This document shows, in pieces, positions 1 to 6,185 of a DNA stretch of 23,378 bases. Origin of the DNA: Ruminococcus sp. (GTDB lineage: Bacteria > Bacillota > Clostridia > Oscillospirales > Acutalibacteraceae). Within the stretch, counting starts at the first letter, position 1; each line of letters opens with the position of its first letter. Both the position numbers and the translations under genes were made by a program. The stretch is taken from NCBI GenBank assembly GCA_017502425.1, contig JAFVVB010000139.1, forward strand, positions 1 to 23,378, given 5' to 3'. The notes beneath the pieces are model-generated. The model had not been told where the DNA came from. It saw only the letters and a program-made list of their open reading frames with translations, and made no database searches.

Positions 1-1
1 G

Positions 2-32
2 CGCACTTGCTATGCAAGTGCGTTGTTTTTTT
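2..32 (+). terminator. Rho-independent terminator
   Basis: CGCACTTGC (2-10) and GCAAGTGCG (14-22) form a perfect 9-bp stem with a three-base loop TAT, followed by a T-rich tail. It would end a plus-strand transcript whose gene lies left of the window. Confidence 0.8.
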
Positions 33-66
33 GCCCTGAATTACAGATTTTATCAAATCCGAGGAC

Positions 67-108
67 CTCCTGTTCTATTCGATATAAGCAAATCGAATAG
101 AACAGGAG
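67..108. repeat. Perfect 17-bp inverted repeat
   Basis: CTCCTGTTCTATTCGAT (67-83) and its exact reverse complement (92-108) flank an 8-base loop. There is no T-tract on the plus side, so it is not a plain terminator. It lies about 30 bases upstream of a good promoter (138-166). It could be an operator, a recombination or origin site, or an RNA hairpin read from the left. The function is unknown. Confidence 0.7.
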
Positions 109-137
109 AGTAAAAATGAGATAGCATCTTTTTTGTG

Positions 138-166
138 TTGAACGATCCTGTGTATCTTGATATAGT
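138..166 (+). promoter_or_regulatory. Sigma-A-type promoter for the small ORF and hairpin region
   Basis: TTGAAC (138-143), a 17-base spacer and TATAGT (161-166) give a near-consensus promoter. Transcription would start near 173 and run through the 36-codon ORF and the hairpin region to the terminator at 486-534, about 360 bases. Confidence 0.55.
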
Positions 167-215
167 TTAAAACAAAAGCTGATGCAGTTACCATATACGA
201 GTAAGGAGTCTAAAT

Positions 216-326
216 ATGACTTTGTTTGAAGAGAATAATGAGAGTTTGTTTGAAGAATCATCTAATAATGAAATAAACTTGTTGCAGAAAGAACTTTCAG
301 TAGAGTGTAAAAGATTTTATGATTGA
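216..326 (+). CDS. 36-residue hypothetical peptide
   Basis: A short ORF starts with ATG at 216 and is preceded by AAGGAG (203-208) at good spacing. The peptide is acidic and Asn/Glu-rich, beginning MTLFEENNES and ending CKRFYD. Its first part contains a near-repeat, LFEENNES/LFEESSNNE, caused by an exact 12-base direct repeat TTTGTTTGAAGA at 221-232 and 245-256. I do not recognise a family. It sits between a promoter (138-166) and a strongly structured non-coding stretch (389-534). It could be a genuine small protein, a leader peptide, or the intact start of a longer gene broken by a frameshift, because another frame continues a few codons past the stop. Coding status rests on the ribosome binding site and promoter only. 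Confidence 0.4.
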   Translation: MTLFEENNESLFEESSNNEINLLQKELSVECKRFYD

Positions 327-645
327 AAGGAACTCTAAAATCTAATTTGTTCATTCGAACTCTTAACTAAATATGGAGTGATATTGTGCTTATTTCGGTT
401 GTGGGGACAATCGAGATAAGGAAATGTGTAAACATTTGGGAAATACACATTGTTTTCCAAAATAATAGGGATTTTACATATATATTAGCTGAATTTATCC
501 AAGTTTTTTACTGGATAAGTTCGGCTATTTTTTTGACTCTTTTTTCGACAATAAACGATACATAAAGTGGGAAGAGTACATTGCCCGATATCCTTAGTCT
601 CCTTTTTTGATTATCCACAAATTCAAACGAAAAGGAGATAAAAAT
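327..645 (+). ncRNA. Structured non-coding stretch with three consecutive hairpins
   Basis: There is no gene in this stretch, but there is strong RNA structure. Hairpin 1 (389-420) is a 14-bp stem with two G-T pairs closed by a GGGG loop. Hairpin 2 (about 420-458) pairs GGAAATGTGTA (420-430) with the TACACAT (444-450) side and a distal TTTTCC, with a small bulge. Hairpin 3 (486-527) is a 16-bp stem with a T-tract, listed separately as a terminator. The three in a row downstream of a promoter (138-166) suggest a structured 3' untranslated region or a small regulatory RNA of the mobile element. The tail (528-645) holds a weak promoter-like TTGACT at 533-538 and the ribosome binding site of the sigma-like gene. 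No known RNA family was recognised. Confidence 0.35.
486..534 (+). terminator. Strong intrinsic terminator
   Basis: A 16-bp stem (486-501 with 512-527, two G-T pairs) with a 10-base loop is followed by seven T (528-534). It ends the transcript starting near 173. Confidence 0.8.
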
Positions 646-1109
646 ATGTCTATAAACTTTGGAAATGAATATAAAAAGTTTCATACTGAACAAGAAAAAC
701 TTAGAAAGTATTATATATCTTTGGGAATGAGTAAAAAAGTTATAGATGCTATTTACGAATTCGATAAAATACAATTTTGCAAAGATATTGCTTTTAAGAG
801 AAGAACACAGTATATTCAGGCATCTGATGAAGCAGTTATTACCTCTGAAGACAAGAACCCTTTACTAAAAAATCATCTGGAAATCCTTTCGATTTTCATG
901 CTTCAGGTAGATTTTGGTGGCTTGAAGAAATTGAAGATGAGAAATTGTTAAGTGGACTGATGCGATTGTCCGAAAATGATCTGGAGATGATTACATATTT
1001 AGTGTTTGATGGTTATAGTCAAGTTGAAATTGCAGAAATAAAAGGCGTGTCTCAACCATCAATAATCAAAAAAATCAAAAAAATCAGAAAAATATTGAAT
1101 GATTTTTGA
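646..1109 (+). pseudogene. Sigma-70-like small regulator of mobile elements, frameshifted
   Basis: Translation starts at ATG 646 (AAAGGAG at 631-637) with MSINFGNEYKKFH and stops early at 951. A second frame, one base back, continues from the A-run at 867-872 with RFWWLEEIEDEKLL and then a sigma-70 region 4-like helix-turn-helix, reading GYSQVEIAEIKGVSQPSI and ending at 1109. Joined, the two parts give about 154 residues, the usual layout of small sigma-factor-like proteins found beside serine recombinases in clostridial elements. The break falls in a run of six A, read in frame as A AAA AAT. This could be a real mutation, a sequencing error in the homopolymer, or a -1 ribosomal slip site. 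Without the second frame the DNA-binding half is lost. Confidence 0.65.
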
Positions 1110-1676
1110 TTTAGTGGTTATAAAAAGAGCTTTTTTGTGCTCTATCATATACAGGCTATTTTTAGAGCTTCTATGAACCTTGAAAAGTTAATATCAGCAC
1201 ATCAGATACATTCCTTTTGTTGTTTGTAATGAACGAGCTAAATGAGCGAACACCTGTACAGGTCTTCAGGACTCAGACATTGAAAGGCAAATTCAATGAA
1301 AGCGATGACAGGCAAAGGGTATAATGATACTTCCGTCAAGTCAAAAGTCGAGCGTGATAAAACCGTCGCAACCAAAGATGGCGGCCGTGGGAGATCCTCA
1401 CGGTGGTGAAATTCCAATGGAGCTTTATGCATAGCCGTCTGGTGTGTTCCCAGTTAGGGGATATTGAGAATAAATACTAACATGAAAGGCGGTTTCTGTT
1501 TTTATAACTGTGATGCAATTAATATGTAAGAATTGCAATGTTATTGAAAATAGAGACCGCCTTGAAGATATTAGGGAATAGGAAATAAAATAATTGTATG
1601 AGAGATGCTTTGTATTCAAATGGGGAAATGATTATGTTTTAGAATTGTCTTTTTGAAGTAAAAGAGAGAGATATAT
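1110..1676. other. 567-base non-coding stretch with a GC-rich patch
   Basis: No convincing gene is present. From about 1240 to 1440 the sequence is near half G+C, well above its surroundings. The patch contains a perfect 12-bp palindrome ACCTGTACAGGT (1252-1263) and a hairpin CCGTGGG/CTCACGG (1385-1403). Short open frames exist on both strands (64 codons on the minus strand ending at 1238; about 31 codons on the plus strand from an ATG near 1230), but none has a clear ribosome binding site. Near 1131-1148 a weak AGAGC/GCTCT hairpin has Ts in its loop. The region could be decayed coding DNA or a conserved non-coding element of the mobile element. The nested hairpin at 1486-1563 is listed separately. 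Confidence 0.5.
1486..1563. repeat. Nested imperfect inverted repeat (long hairpin)
   Basis: The outer arms AAGGCGGTTTCT (1486-1497) and AGAGACCGCCTT (1552-1563) pair over 12 positions with one G-T pair. Inside them ATAAC (1504-1508) pairs with GTTAT (1540-1544), and TGCAATT (1514-1520) pairs with AATTGCA (1531-1537), leaving a 10-base loop. There is no T-tract after it. Candidates are a structured RNA upstream of the recombinase genes, a protein-binding site, or a tiny inverted-repeat element. Confidence 0.65.
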
Positions 1677-1838
1677 ATGAACAAGACAACAGAAAAATCA
1701 AAAATCAGATCCGTTAAATTTGAATATGTAGGTACAGATGAACAGCTTGTCATGTTTTTAAAATGCATTATAAGAGATTACATAACAGGCAACCGAGCGA
1801 CTGCCGATTTACAAGAATTCTATATCGAGAAAACTTGA
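1677..1838 (+). CDS. 53-residue conserved-looking small protein of the recombinase module
   Basis: The ORF starts at ATG 1677 after a purine-rich GAGAGAG tract (ribosome binding site of moderate quality) and ends with TGA at 1836-1838. The peptide includes RSVKFEYVGTDEQLVMFLK followed by IIRDYITGN. It is soluble and alpha/beta-like, without a membrane segment. From memory, short proteins of this type (a KFEYVGTDEQ-like motif) occur just upstream of serine recombinases in clostridial elements, with no established function. The gene lies 95 bases before the recombinase in the same direction. The C-terminal end (RATADLQEFYIEKT) may be shortened or altered relative to relatives. A role as recombination accessory factor is a guess from position only. 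Confidence 0.55.
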   Translation: MNKTTEKSKIRSVKFEYVGTDEQLVMFLKCIIRDYITGNRATADLQEFYIEKT

Positions 1839-1933
1839 TTTAAATCTGGATATTGTAAAACTCTTGTGATATGTTTGTGTTGCACTGAGGTGGTGTGACA
1901 TCAGATTGAAAAATAATATTAAGGAGAATTTAT

Positions 1934-3634
1934 ATGGCTAAAGAGCTTATGCGTTCAGAAAGAGTTTTGCGTGTTTGGTTGTATTATCGATTATCACGAG
2001 ATGAAGATGTGGAACTCAATTCGCTTAACAATCAGCGAGATATCATAGTAGATTATGCTAACAGCAAAGGCTACGAGATAGTAGGAGAATCCTTTGATGA
2101 TAACGTGAGCGGTATGCACTTTAACAGAGAAGGTATTAATCAATTGCGTAACGCAGTAGATAATAAACTTATCGATGCAGTGATAGTTAAAGACTTGTCT
2201 CGTCTTGGAAGACATAGAACTCAGACTGCAGTGTTCATTGATTACCTGCGACAGCATAAAGTAAAGGTGTTATCGGTAACAGAAAATATAGATACAAGTG
2301 ATGAGAACGATGACTTGCTTGTTGGTTTCAAAGGTATTATAAATGACCTGTATGCGAAAGATATCTCTAAGAAGATACGAGCAGGATATCTGCAAAAACA
2401 AAAGAATGGTATCATCATTACAACACCTATGGGCTACTACAAAGATAAAAACACGGATGAAATTATAATTGTTGAAGAAGAGGCGGATATTATCCGTAGA
2501 ATCTACGAATTGTACTTGTCAGGCTATGGTATAAAGTCTATAGCAAATATGTTCAACAATGAAGGGATAAAATCACCTCAGTATTATCAGAACGTTAGAT
2601 ATAAAAAGCAACTGCCATACACTAGACCAGCAATTTGTAAAAAGTATTTATGGAATGCGACAACAGTGAAAAGGCTTTTGCAGAATGAGTTTTATAAAGG
2701 TACGCTAGTATGTCATAAAAGTTCGACCAGTAAAATCTATCACACAAGATTTGCTGTGCCTGAAGAGGAGCAGTTTGTACATGAGGACTATGTTCCTGCG
2801 ATTATTTCTAAAGAAAAATGGAGCCAAGTGCAATTTATATTAGAGCAAAAAACTAAAAACAACGTCAGAGCATCAACGGAAAAACCTTGTCATAGATACA
2901 CAGGTTTAATTAAATGTGGTGATTGCGGATGTATATTCTCGTGTAAGATTAGAAAAAGAGATGGTCATCCCGATAGAATCGAATATGTGTGCAATGCGTA
3001 TCACCGCTATGGCAGAAAATACTGCACTCCACATAGAATCAATGAAACGGAGATTGACAAACTGATATACAGCGAAATATTAAGAATTAAAGAGTTTGCA
3101 ATAGAAAAATATCAGACAATTCAAGGAGACATAAAACAGTGGCTTAAACAAAAAGGCACAATGAATAACACCATTGAAAAACTCAATGAGAAGCTTAATG
3201 TACATAAAGAAGATCTGAAAGCTCTGCTCCTTGAGAGAGTTAGAGATAGGGCTCACACTGAAATTTACGATGAGATGATAACAAAATGCGAGTCACAAAT
3301 CGCTAATATAGAGAAAGAAATTAAAGAAATCACAAACTTTGATAAAGCTATTAAAAGCAGAAAATCGGATATATGCAGTGCAATTGACCTGCTCGAAAGA
3401 ATAATCGAAGAAGGGGAGATAAGTGATGCTAACATCCGATTGCTTGTAAATAAAATAATTGTTAAAGAGCAAAATGGTAATATTGATATCCAGATAAAGC
3501 TCAACGCTGAATTTAAAAACTACATAATGATTTACGAAGACGAGTCAGCTAGTGCTGATAATCAATCTTCAATTACTTCAACAGAAAAGGACACACTTTG
3601 TGATAAACAGAGTGTGTCCTTTATGTATGTCTGA
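1934..3634 (+). CDS. Large serine recombinase (site-specific integrase/excisionase)
   Basis: This 566-residue protein has the full architecture of large serine recombinases of the TnpX/TndX type. The N-terminal resolvase domain (about 10-155) has the catalytic Ser21 in YYRLSRDED and the arginines of KDLSRLGRHR (residues 86-95). A recombinase domain (about 165-300) follows. A zinc ribbon has Cys328, Cys331, Cys353 and Cys364, and a coiled coil spans about 378-480. It cuts and rejoins att sites through a phosphoserine intermediate, integrating and excising the element. The start is fixed by AAGGAG (1921-1926), seven bases before the ATG. It reads outward toward the tRNA-Leu junction. The last codons also encode a 12-bp hairpin. 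All key residues are present, so it looks functional. Confidence 0.95.
   Translation: MAKELMRSERVLRVWLYYRLSRDEDVELNSLNNQRDIIVDYANSKGYEIVGESFDDNVSGMHFNREGINQLRNAVDNKLIDAVIVKDLSRLGRHRTQTAVFIDYLRQHKVKVLSVTENIDTSDENDDLLVGFKGIINDLYAKDISKKIRAGYLQKQKNGIIITTPMGYYKDKNTDEIIIVEEEADIIRRIYELYLSGYGIKSIANMFNNEGIKSPQYYQNVRYKKQLPYTRPAICKKYLWNATTVKRLLQNEFYKGTLVCHKSSTSKIYHTRFAVPEEEQFVHEDYVPAIISKEKWSQVQFILEQKTKNNVRASTEKPCHRYTGLIKCGDCGCIFSCKIRKRDGHPDRIEYVCNAYHRYGRKYCTPHRINETEIDKLIYSEILRIKEFAIEKYQTIQGDIKQWLKQKGTMNNTIEKLNEKLNVHKEDLKALLLERVRDRAHTEIYDEMITKCESQIANIEKEIKEITNFDKAIKSRKSDICSAIDLLERIIEEGEISDANIRLLVNKIIVKEQNGNIDIQIKLNAEFKNYIMIYEDESASADNQSSITSTEKDTLCDKQSVSFMYV
3586..3622 (+). terminator. Hairpin inside the 3' end of the recombinase gene
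   Basis: AAAGGACACACT (3586-3597) and AGTGTGTCCTTT (3611-3622) form a perfect 12-bp stem with a 13-base loop. It lies wholly inside the coding sequence, which stops at 3634. Only a short T stretch follows, so it is terminator-like or mRNA-stabilising rather than a classical terminator. Confidence 0.5.
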
Positions 3635-3657
3635 AAACAGCAAAAAATCTATAAAAC

Positions 3658-3694
3658 AAAATCAGCACCACAATATTTGTGATGCTGATTTTTT
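3658..3694. terminator. Bidirectional terminator between recombinase and tRNA-Leu
   Basis: AAAATCAGCA (3658-3667) pairs with TGCTGATTTT (3683-3692). After one C/A mismatch, CACAA (3669-3673) pairs with TTGTG (3677-3681) around a TAT loop. T-tracts occur on both strands, so it can end the recombinase transcript and, on the minus strand, the tRNA-Leu transcript. It directly abuts the tRNA 3' CCA end. Confidence 0.8.
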
Positions 3695-3778
3695 GGTGCG
3701 GGTGACAGGACTTGAACCTGCACGGAGCTTTCCGCAAGAACCTAAATCTTGTGCGTCTGCCAATTCCGCCACACCCGC
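3694..3778 (-). tRNA. tRNA-Leu, anticodon UAG
   Basis: An intact 85-base class II tRNA lies on the minus strand with an encoded CCA end. The acceptor stem is GCGGGTG/CACCCGC. The anticodon stem CAAGA/TCTTG closes the loop TTTAGGT, giving anticodon TAG, which reads CUA-type leucine codons. The long variable arm CGGA-AAGC-TCCG and a T arm with TTCAAGT are as expected for tRNA-Leu. A second tRNA-Leu 5' half lies 79 bases upstream. The two copies share the 5' region and the anticodon loop but differ at two bases in the anticodon stem area, so they are paralogues rather than simple copies. Confidence 0.95.
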
Positions 3779-3781
3779 ATG

Positions 3782-3817
3782 TGTATATTTTTACAAGTAA
3801 AACTTGTTAAAAACAAA
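3782..3817 (-). promoter_or_regulatory. Promoter of tRNA-Leu
   Basis: On the minus strand TTAACA (3810-3805) and TATACA (3787-3782) are 17 bases apart. An alternative shifted by a few bases upstream, TTGTTT with TAAAAA, would leave a more normal leader before the tRNA. The exact hexamers are uncertain, but a promoter here supports independent expression of the intact tRNA inside the element side of the junction. Confidence 0.45.
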
Positions 3818-3857
3818 ATATTAAATTTTATCGATTATTATCCACGAGGTAGCACAG

Positions 3858-3895
3858 CCTAAATCTGGCGCGTCTGCCAATTCCGCCACACCCGC
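3858..3895 (-). pseudogene. 5' half of a disrupted tRNA-Leu gene
   Basis: Thirty-eight minus-strand bases match the acceptor 5' strand, D arm and anticodon 5' side of a tRNA-Leu, up to and including TTTAGG of the anticodon loop. The sequence then changes to unrelated DNA (CTGTGCTACC on the minus strand) with no matching anticodon 3' stem, variable arm or T arm. The break inside the anticodon loop next to a serine-recombinase gene points to an integration junction. A deleted tandem tRNA copy is the alternative. The 3' half is not found anywhere in the window. Confidence 0.75.
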
Positions 3896-3915
3896 ATATT
3901 AACATAATTAGTATT

Positions 3916-4221
3916 TTATTTCTCTTTCTTTATTCGGTTTATCTTTACGATTACCGAGATGAATAAAATTAAAAAGAAGAATGTCGCAATAGCAACAAAA
4001 AACCCTGCAACAGGATGTGAATTTACAAACAAAACATACGTCGCAAAAGAAAGGGCAGCGATAAGAGCCCAAGTCAGTATGCCCAGAATAATAGCGAATG
4101 CAAATCTCATAGCGGGATGCTTACTATTTGAATTATAGATAAATGATTCAGCAAGCTCTTCTCCGATAATCTCAGCAATACTGCCTATAATTTCTATGAA
4201 AAATTCGCCTAAAATTTCCAT
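3916..4221 (-). CDS. Small membrane protein of unknown function
   Basis: About 101 residues from the preferred start (MEILGEFFIEIIG), which follows a GGTG-type ribosome binding site. An upstream ATG at 4254 would add 11 residues (MKNSAYSFGGI) but lacks a binding site. The N-terminal third is an acidic amphipathic stretch rich in Glu and Ile. Two hydrophobic segments follow (AFAIILGILTWALIAALSF and a second ending FFFLILFISVIV). The C terminus is basic (KINRIKKEK), placing it inside the membrane face by the positive-inside rule. I do not recognise a family. It ends 20 bases upstream of the broken tRNA-Leu in the same direction, so it was probably the chromosomal neighbour of that tRNA before integration. 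Confidence 0.7.
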   Translation of the reverse strand: MEILGEFFIEIIGSIAEIIGEELAESFIYNSNSKHPAMRFAFAIILGILTWALIAALSFATYVLFVNSHPVAGFFVAIATFFFLILFISVIVKINRIKKEK

Positions 4222-4393
4222 TATCCCACCAAAGCTGTAAGCTGAATTTTTCATCAGCTAATAAATCGCATATGTATGTCAATTTATGAATTTTCAATCA
4301 TTGACCATTATTATACAACATCTTTTATGTAAAATCAAGATATGATTTTATTTTGTTTTTTTATGTTATTTTGTACCATAAAAAGATATTTTG

Positions 4394-4422
4394 TTGACTA
4401 CGTAATTTCGCTGTGTTATAGT
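4394..4422 (+). promoter_or_regulatory. Promoter of the MATE exporter gene
   Basis: TTGACT (4394-4399), a 17-base spacer and TATAGT (4417-4422) lie 33 bases before the chosen ATG at 4455, leaving a short leader that holds GGAG. Confidence 0.7.
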
Positions 4423-4454
4423 CGTAAAGTAATTTATTGTTTATGGAGATGTGT

Positions 4455-5774
4455 ATGAAAAAACTTAGATTATTCAATTTAGCGTGGCCGATATTTATTG
4501 AGACGGCGCTGTTTATGTTGCTGGGCTTTGTGGATGTTTTTGTGCTTAGCAGATACAATGATTTAGCTGCATCTTCTGTAAATACAGCAAACCAGGCAGT
4601 TTCCATAGTTACCATAGTGTTTACTGTAATTTCAGGAGCTAGTGCTGTGTTGATTTCACAATACCTGGGTGGAAAAAAGCAGGAATCAGCCTCGAGAATT
4701 GCCGCGCTATCTATTTTTTATAATTTTGTTTTCGGATTACTTATCAGTGTGATTTTAGTATTGTTCTCTGATGATGTACTTGCGTTCATCGGTGCTGACG
4801 GTACGATTTTGAATTTTGCGAGTGAATATCTAAAAATCGTTGGTGGTTTTTTGTTTTTACAAGCAGTTCTCAGTGCGATAGCTGTTATTATTCGTAATCA
4901 CGGACTTACTAAAATCTCTATGTATGTTACTGTCGGTATGAATATACTGAATACTGTTTTGGATATTATTCTAGTGCCGAAAATGGGTGTTGTCGGTGTA
5001 GCAGTAGCAACTACTTTCAGCAGGATACTGGGTACAATAGTATTAACTGTGGTGTTGTTTAAAAAAGTAGAAAGTATAAAGATATTTAAATTACTGAAAC
5101 CATTTCCGTGGAAAGATTCCAAAGATATCGTGAAAATCGGAGTGCCTTCTGCTCTTGAGTCTTTCTTGTATAATTTGTCGCAACTTGTTATCACATCAAT
5201 TGTGCTCAATTATCTTACTGACAGCGAACTCATAGCAAAGACTTACGTCCAGAATATTACAATGTTTTTCTATATATTTGCGGTAGCAATAGGACAGGCA
5301 TCTCAGATTATAACTGGTCATTTAGTCGGAGCAGGTGAGATGGATAAAGCTTATAAAAGCGGTATGCGAGCGTATAAAATAGCTGTTCTTATTACACTAT
5401 CCGCTTGCACTATCGGTGTGGTACTTAGAAATCCGCTTATGGATATATTTACTGATGATAAAGCAGTAATAACACTTGGTGCAGGAATTCTACTGATCGA
5501 TTGGTTTTTGGAATTAGGACGCACTGCGAATATCATTATTATCGCGTGTTTAAGAGGAGCTGGAGACGTATATTTTCCGACTATCTGCGCAATATTCTCA
5601 ATGTGGATTGTGAGTGTTCTGGGAGCGTATATATTTGCTGTTGTATTTTCAATGGGGATTTATGGCCTCTGGGTCGCACTTGCACTCGATGAAATCATCA
5701 GAGGAGTACTCATGCTGTTTAGATTCAAAAGCGGTAAATGGAAATCAAAGGCTATCATTAAAAATGAATCTTGA
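4455..5774 (+). CDS. MATE-family multidrug/cation-coupled exporter
   Basis: This 439-residue polytopic membrane protein has about twelve hydrophobic segments in two related halves, the MATE (MatE) fold. Recognisable family stretches are LAWPIFIETALFMLLGFVDVFVL at the start and the half-2 segment around GVPSALESFLYNLSQL. It would export organic cations or drugs driven by Na+ or H+; the substrate cannot be read from sequence. The ATG at 4455 is chosen because GGAG (4445-4448) lies six bases before it. Upstream in-frame TTG 4437 and ATGs 4443 and 4449 are less well placed. It has its own promoter and a shared bidirectional terminator, so it is probably monocistronic. Its length is normal for the family and there is no sign of damage. 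Confidence 0.92.
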   Translation: MKKLRLFNLAWPIFIETALFMLLGFVDVFVLSRYNDLAASSVNTANQAVSIVTIVFTVISGASAVLISQYLGGKKQESASRIAALSIFYNFVFGLLISVILVLFSDDVLAFIGADGTILNFASEYLKIVGGFLFLQAVLSAIAVIIRNHGLTKISMYVTVGMNILNTVLDIILVPKMGVVGVAVATTFSRILGTIVLTVVLFKKVESIKIFKLLKPFPWKDSKDIVKIGVPSALESFLYNLSQLVITSIVLNYLTDSELIAKTYVQNITMFFYIFAVAIGQASQIITGHLVGAGEMDKAYKSGMRAYKIAVLITLSACTIGVVLRNPLMDIFTDDKAVITLGAGILLIDWFLELGRTANIIIIACLRGAGDVYFPTICAIFSMWIVSVLGAYIFAVVFSMGIYGLWVALALDEIIRGVLMLFRFKSGKWKSKAIIKNES

Positions 5775-5921
5775 AATGTTTAGGTGTTGTATTTTTATTC
5801 AGTGCCTCTTTCGTAAAAGATAGGTTTTCTCGTGTGTTTTGGTGTGCAACTTGAAATATGATATTGTAAAAATTTTTTTAGTAGTATACTCATAAGAGAA
5901 GGAGTGCTTTCTTTTATACTG

Positions 5922-5957
5922 AAAAAACGCAGGAGAATTAGTTCTCCTGCGTTTTTT
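5922..5957. terminator. Bidirectional terminator between MATE gene and feo operon
   Basis: Sixteen bases at 5922-5937 (A-run then CGCAGGAGAA) pair perfectly with 5942-5957 around a TTAG loop. T-runs on both strands let it end both the MATE transcript and the minus-strand feo transcript. Confidence 0.92.
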
Positions 5958-5989
5958 GAGGTTTGTATCATTAATAGTGGTTTTATAAT

Positions 5990-6166
5990 TTATTTACTGT
6001 CTGAGTGGCATTTATCTCTCATCGGACATCCGCCACATCCACAATTGCAGGATTTTTTACCTGCTTTTTTGTCTTTGACCATTTTGAATACTACTAAACC
6101 GACTACTAAAATAACTATCAGCAGAACGATAATAGTAGCTATATTCTGGGAGATGAAGCTAAACAT
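5990..6166 (-). CDS. FeoB-associated Cys-rich membrane protein
   Basis: A 58-residue protein with one N-terminal membrane helix (about residues 9-27) and a Lys-rich linker. The C-terminal Cys cluster is KSCNCGCGGCPMRDKC (Cys40, 42, 44, 47, 53), the signature of FeoB-associated Cys-rich proteins. It is the last gene of the feo operon, starting 19 bases after the feoB stop, with a GGGG-containing ribosome binding site. The cysteines probably handle ferrous iron at the cytoplasmic mouth of FeoB, which is an inference from family and position. A plus-strand frame covering the same bases is its shadow. Confidence 0.88.
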   Translation of the reverse strand: MFSFISQNIATIIVLLIVILVVGLVVFKMVKDKKAGKKSCNCGCGGCPMRDKCHSDSK

Positions 6167-6185
6167 AGTAAATCCCCTTTCGTTT

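Larger units (their letters stand above)
1..3858. mobile_element. End of an integrated mobile element (serine-recombinase type), left end outside the window
   Basis: This is an inference from content. A large serine recombinase (1934-3634) reads outward toward a tRNA gene junction. It is preceded by a 53-residue small protein and a sigma-70-like gene, an arrangement usual at the integrase end of conjugative or mobilisable elements of Clostridia. The right border is placed at 3858, where the 5' half of a tRNA-Leu stops in its anticodon loop; ordinary chromosomal genes begin at 3916. No relaxase, conjugation or cargo gene is visible, so the body of the element would lie to the left. Base composition is patchy, with a GC-rich patch at about 1240-1440. 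The alternative is a decayed remnant, since the sigma-like gene carries a frameshift. Confidence 0.6.

Noticed and set aside
1238..1432. 64-codon minus-strand frame in the GC-rich patch
   Set aside because: No ribosome binding site and opposite to the neighbouring genes. It is kept only as part of an unexplained non-coding patch.
5864..5957. TATACT box (5885-5890) followed by the terminator, as a tiny RNA gene
   Set aside because: The -35 partner is poorly spaced (15 bases), and the terminator is fully explained by the convergent MATE and feo genes.
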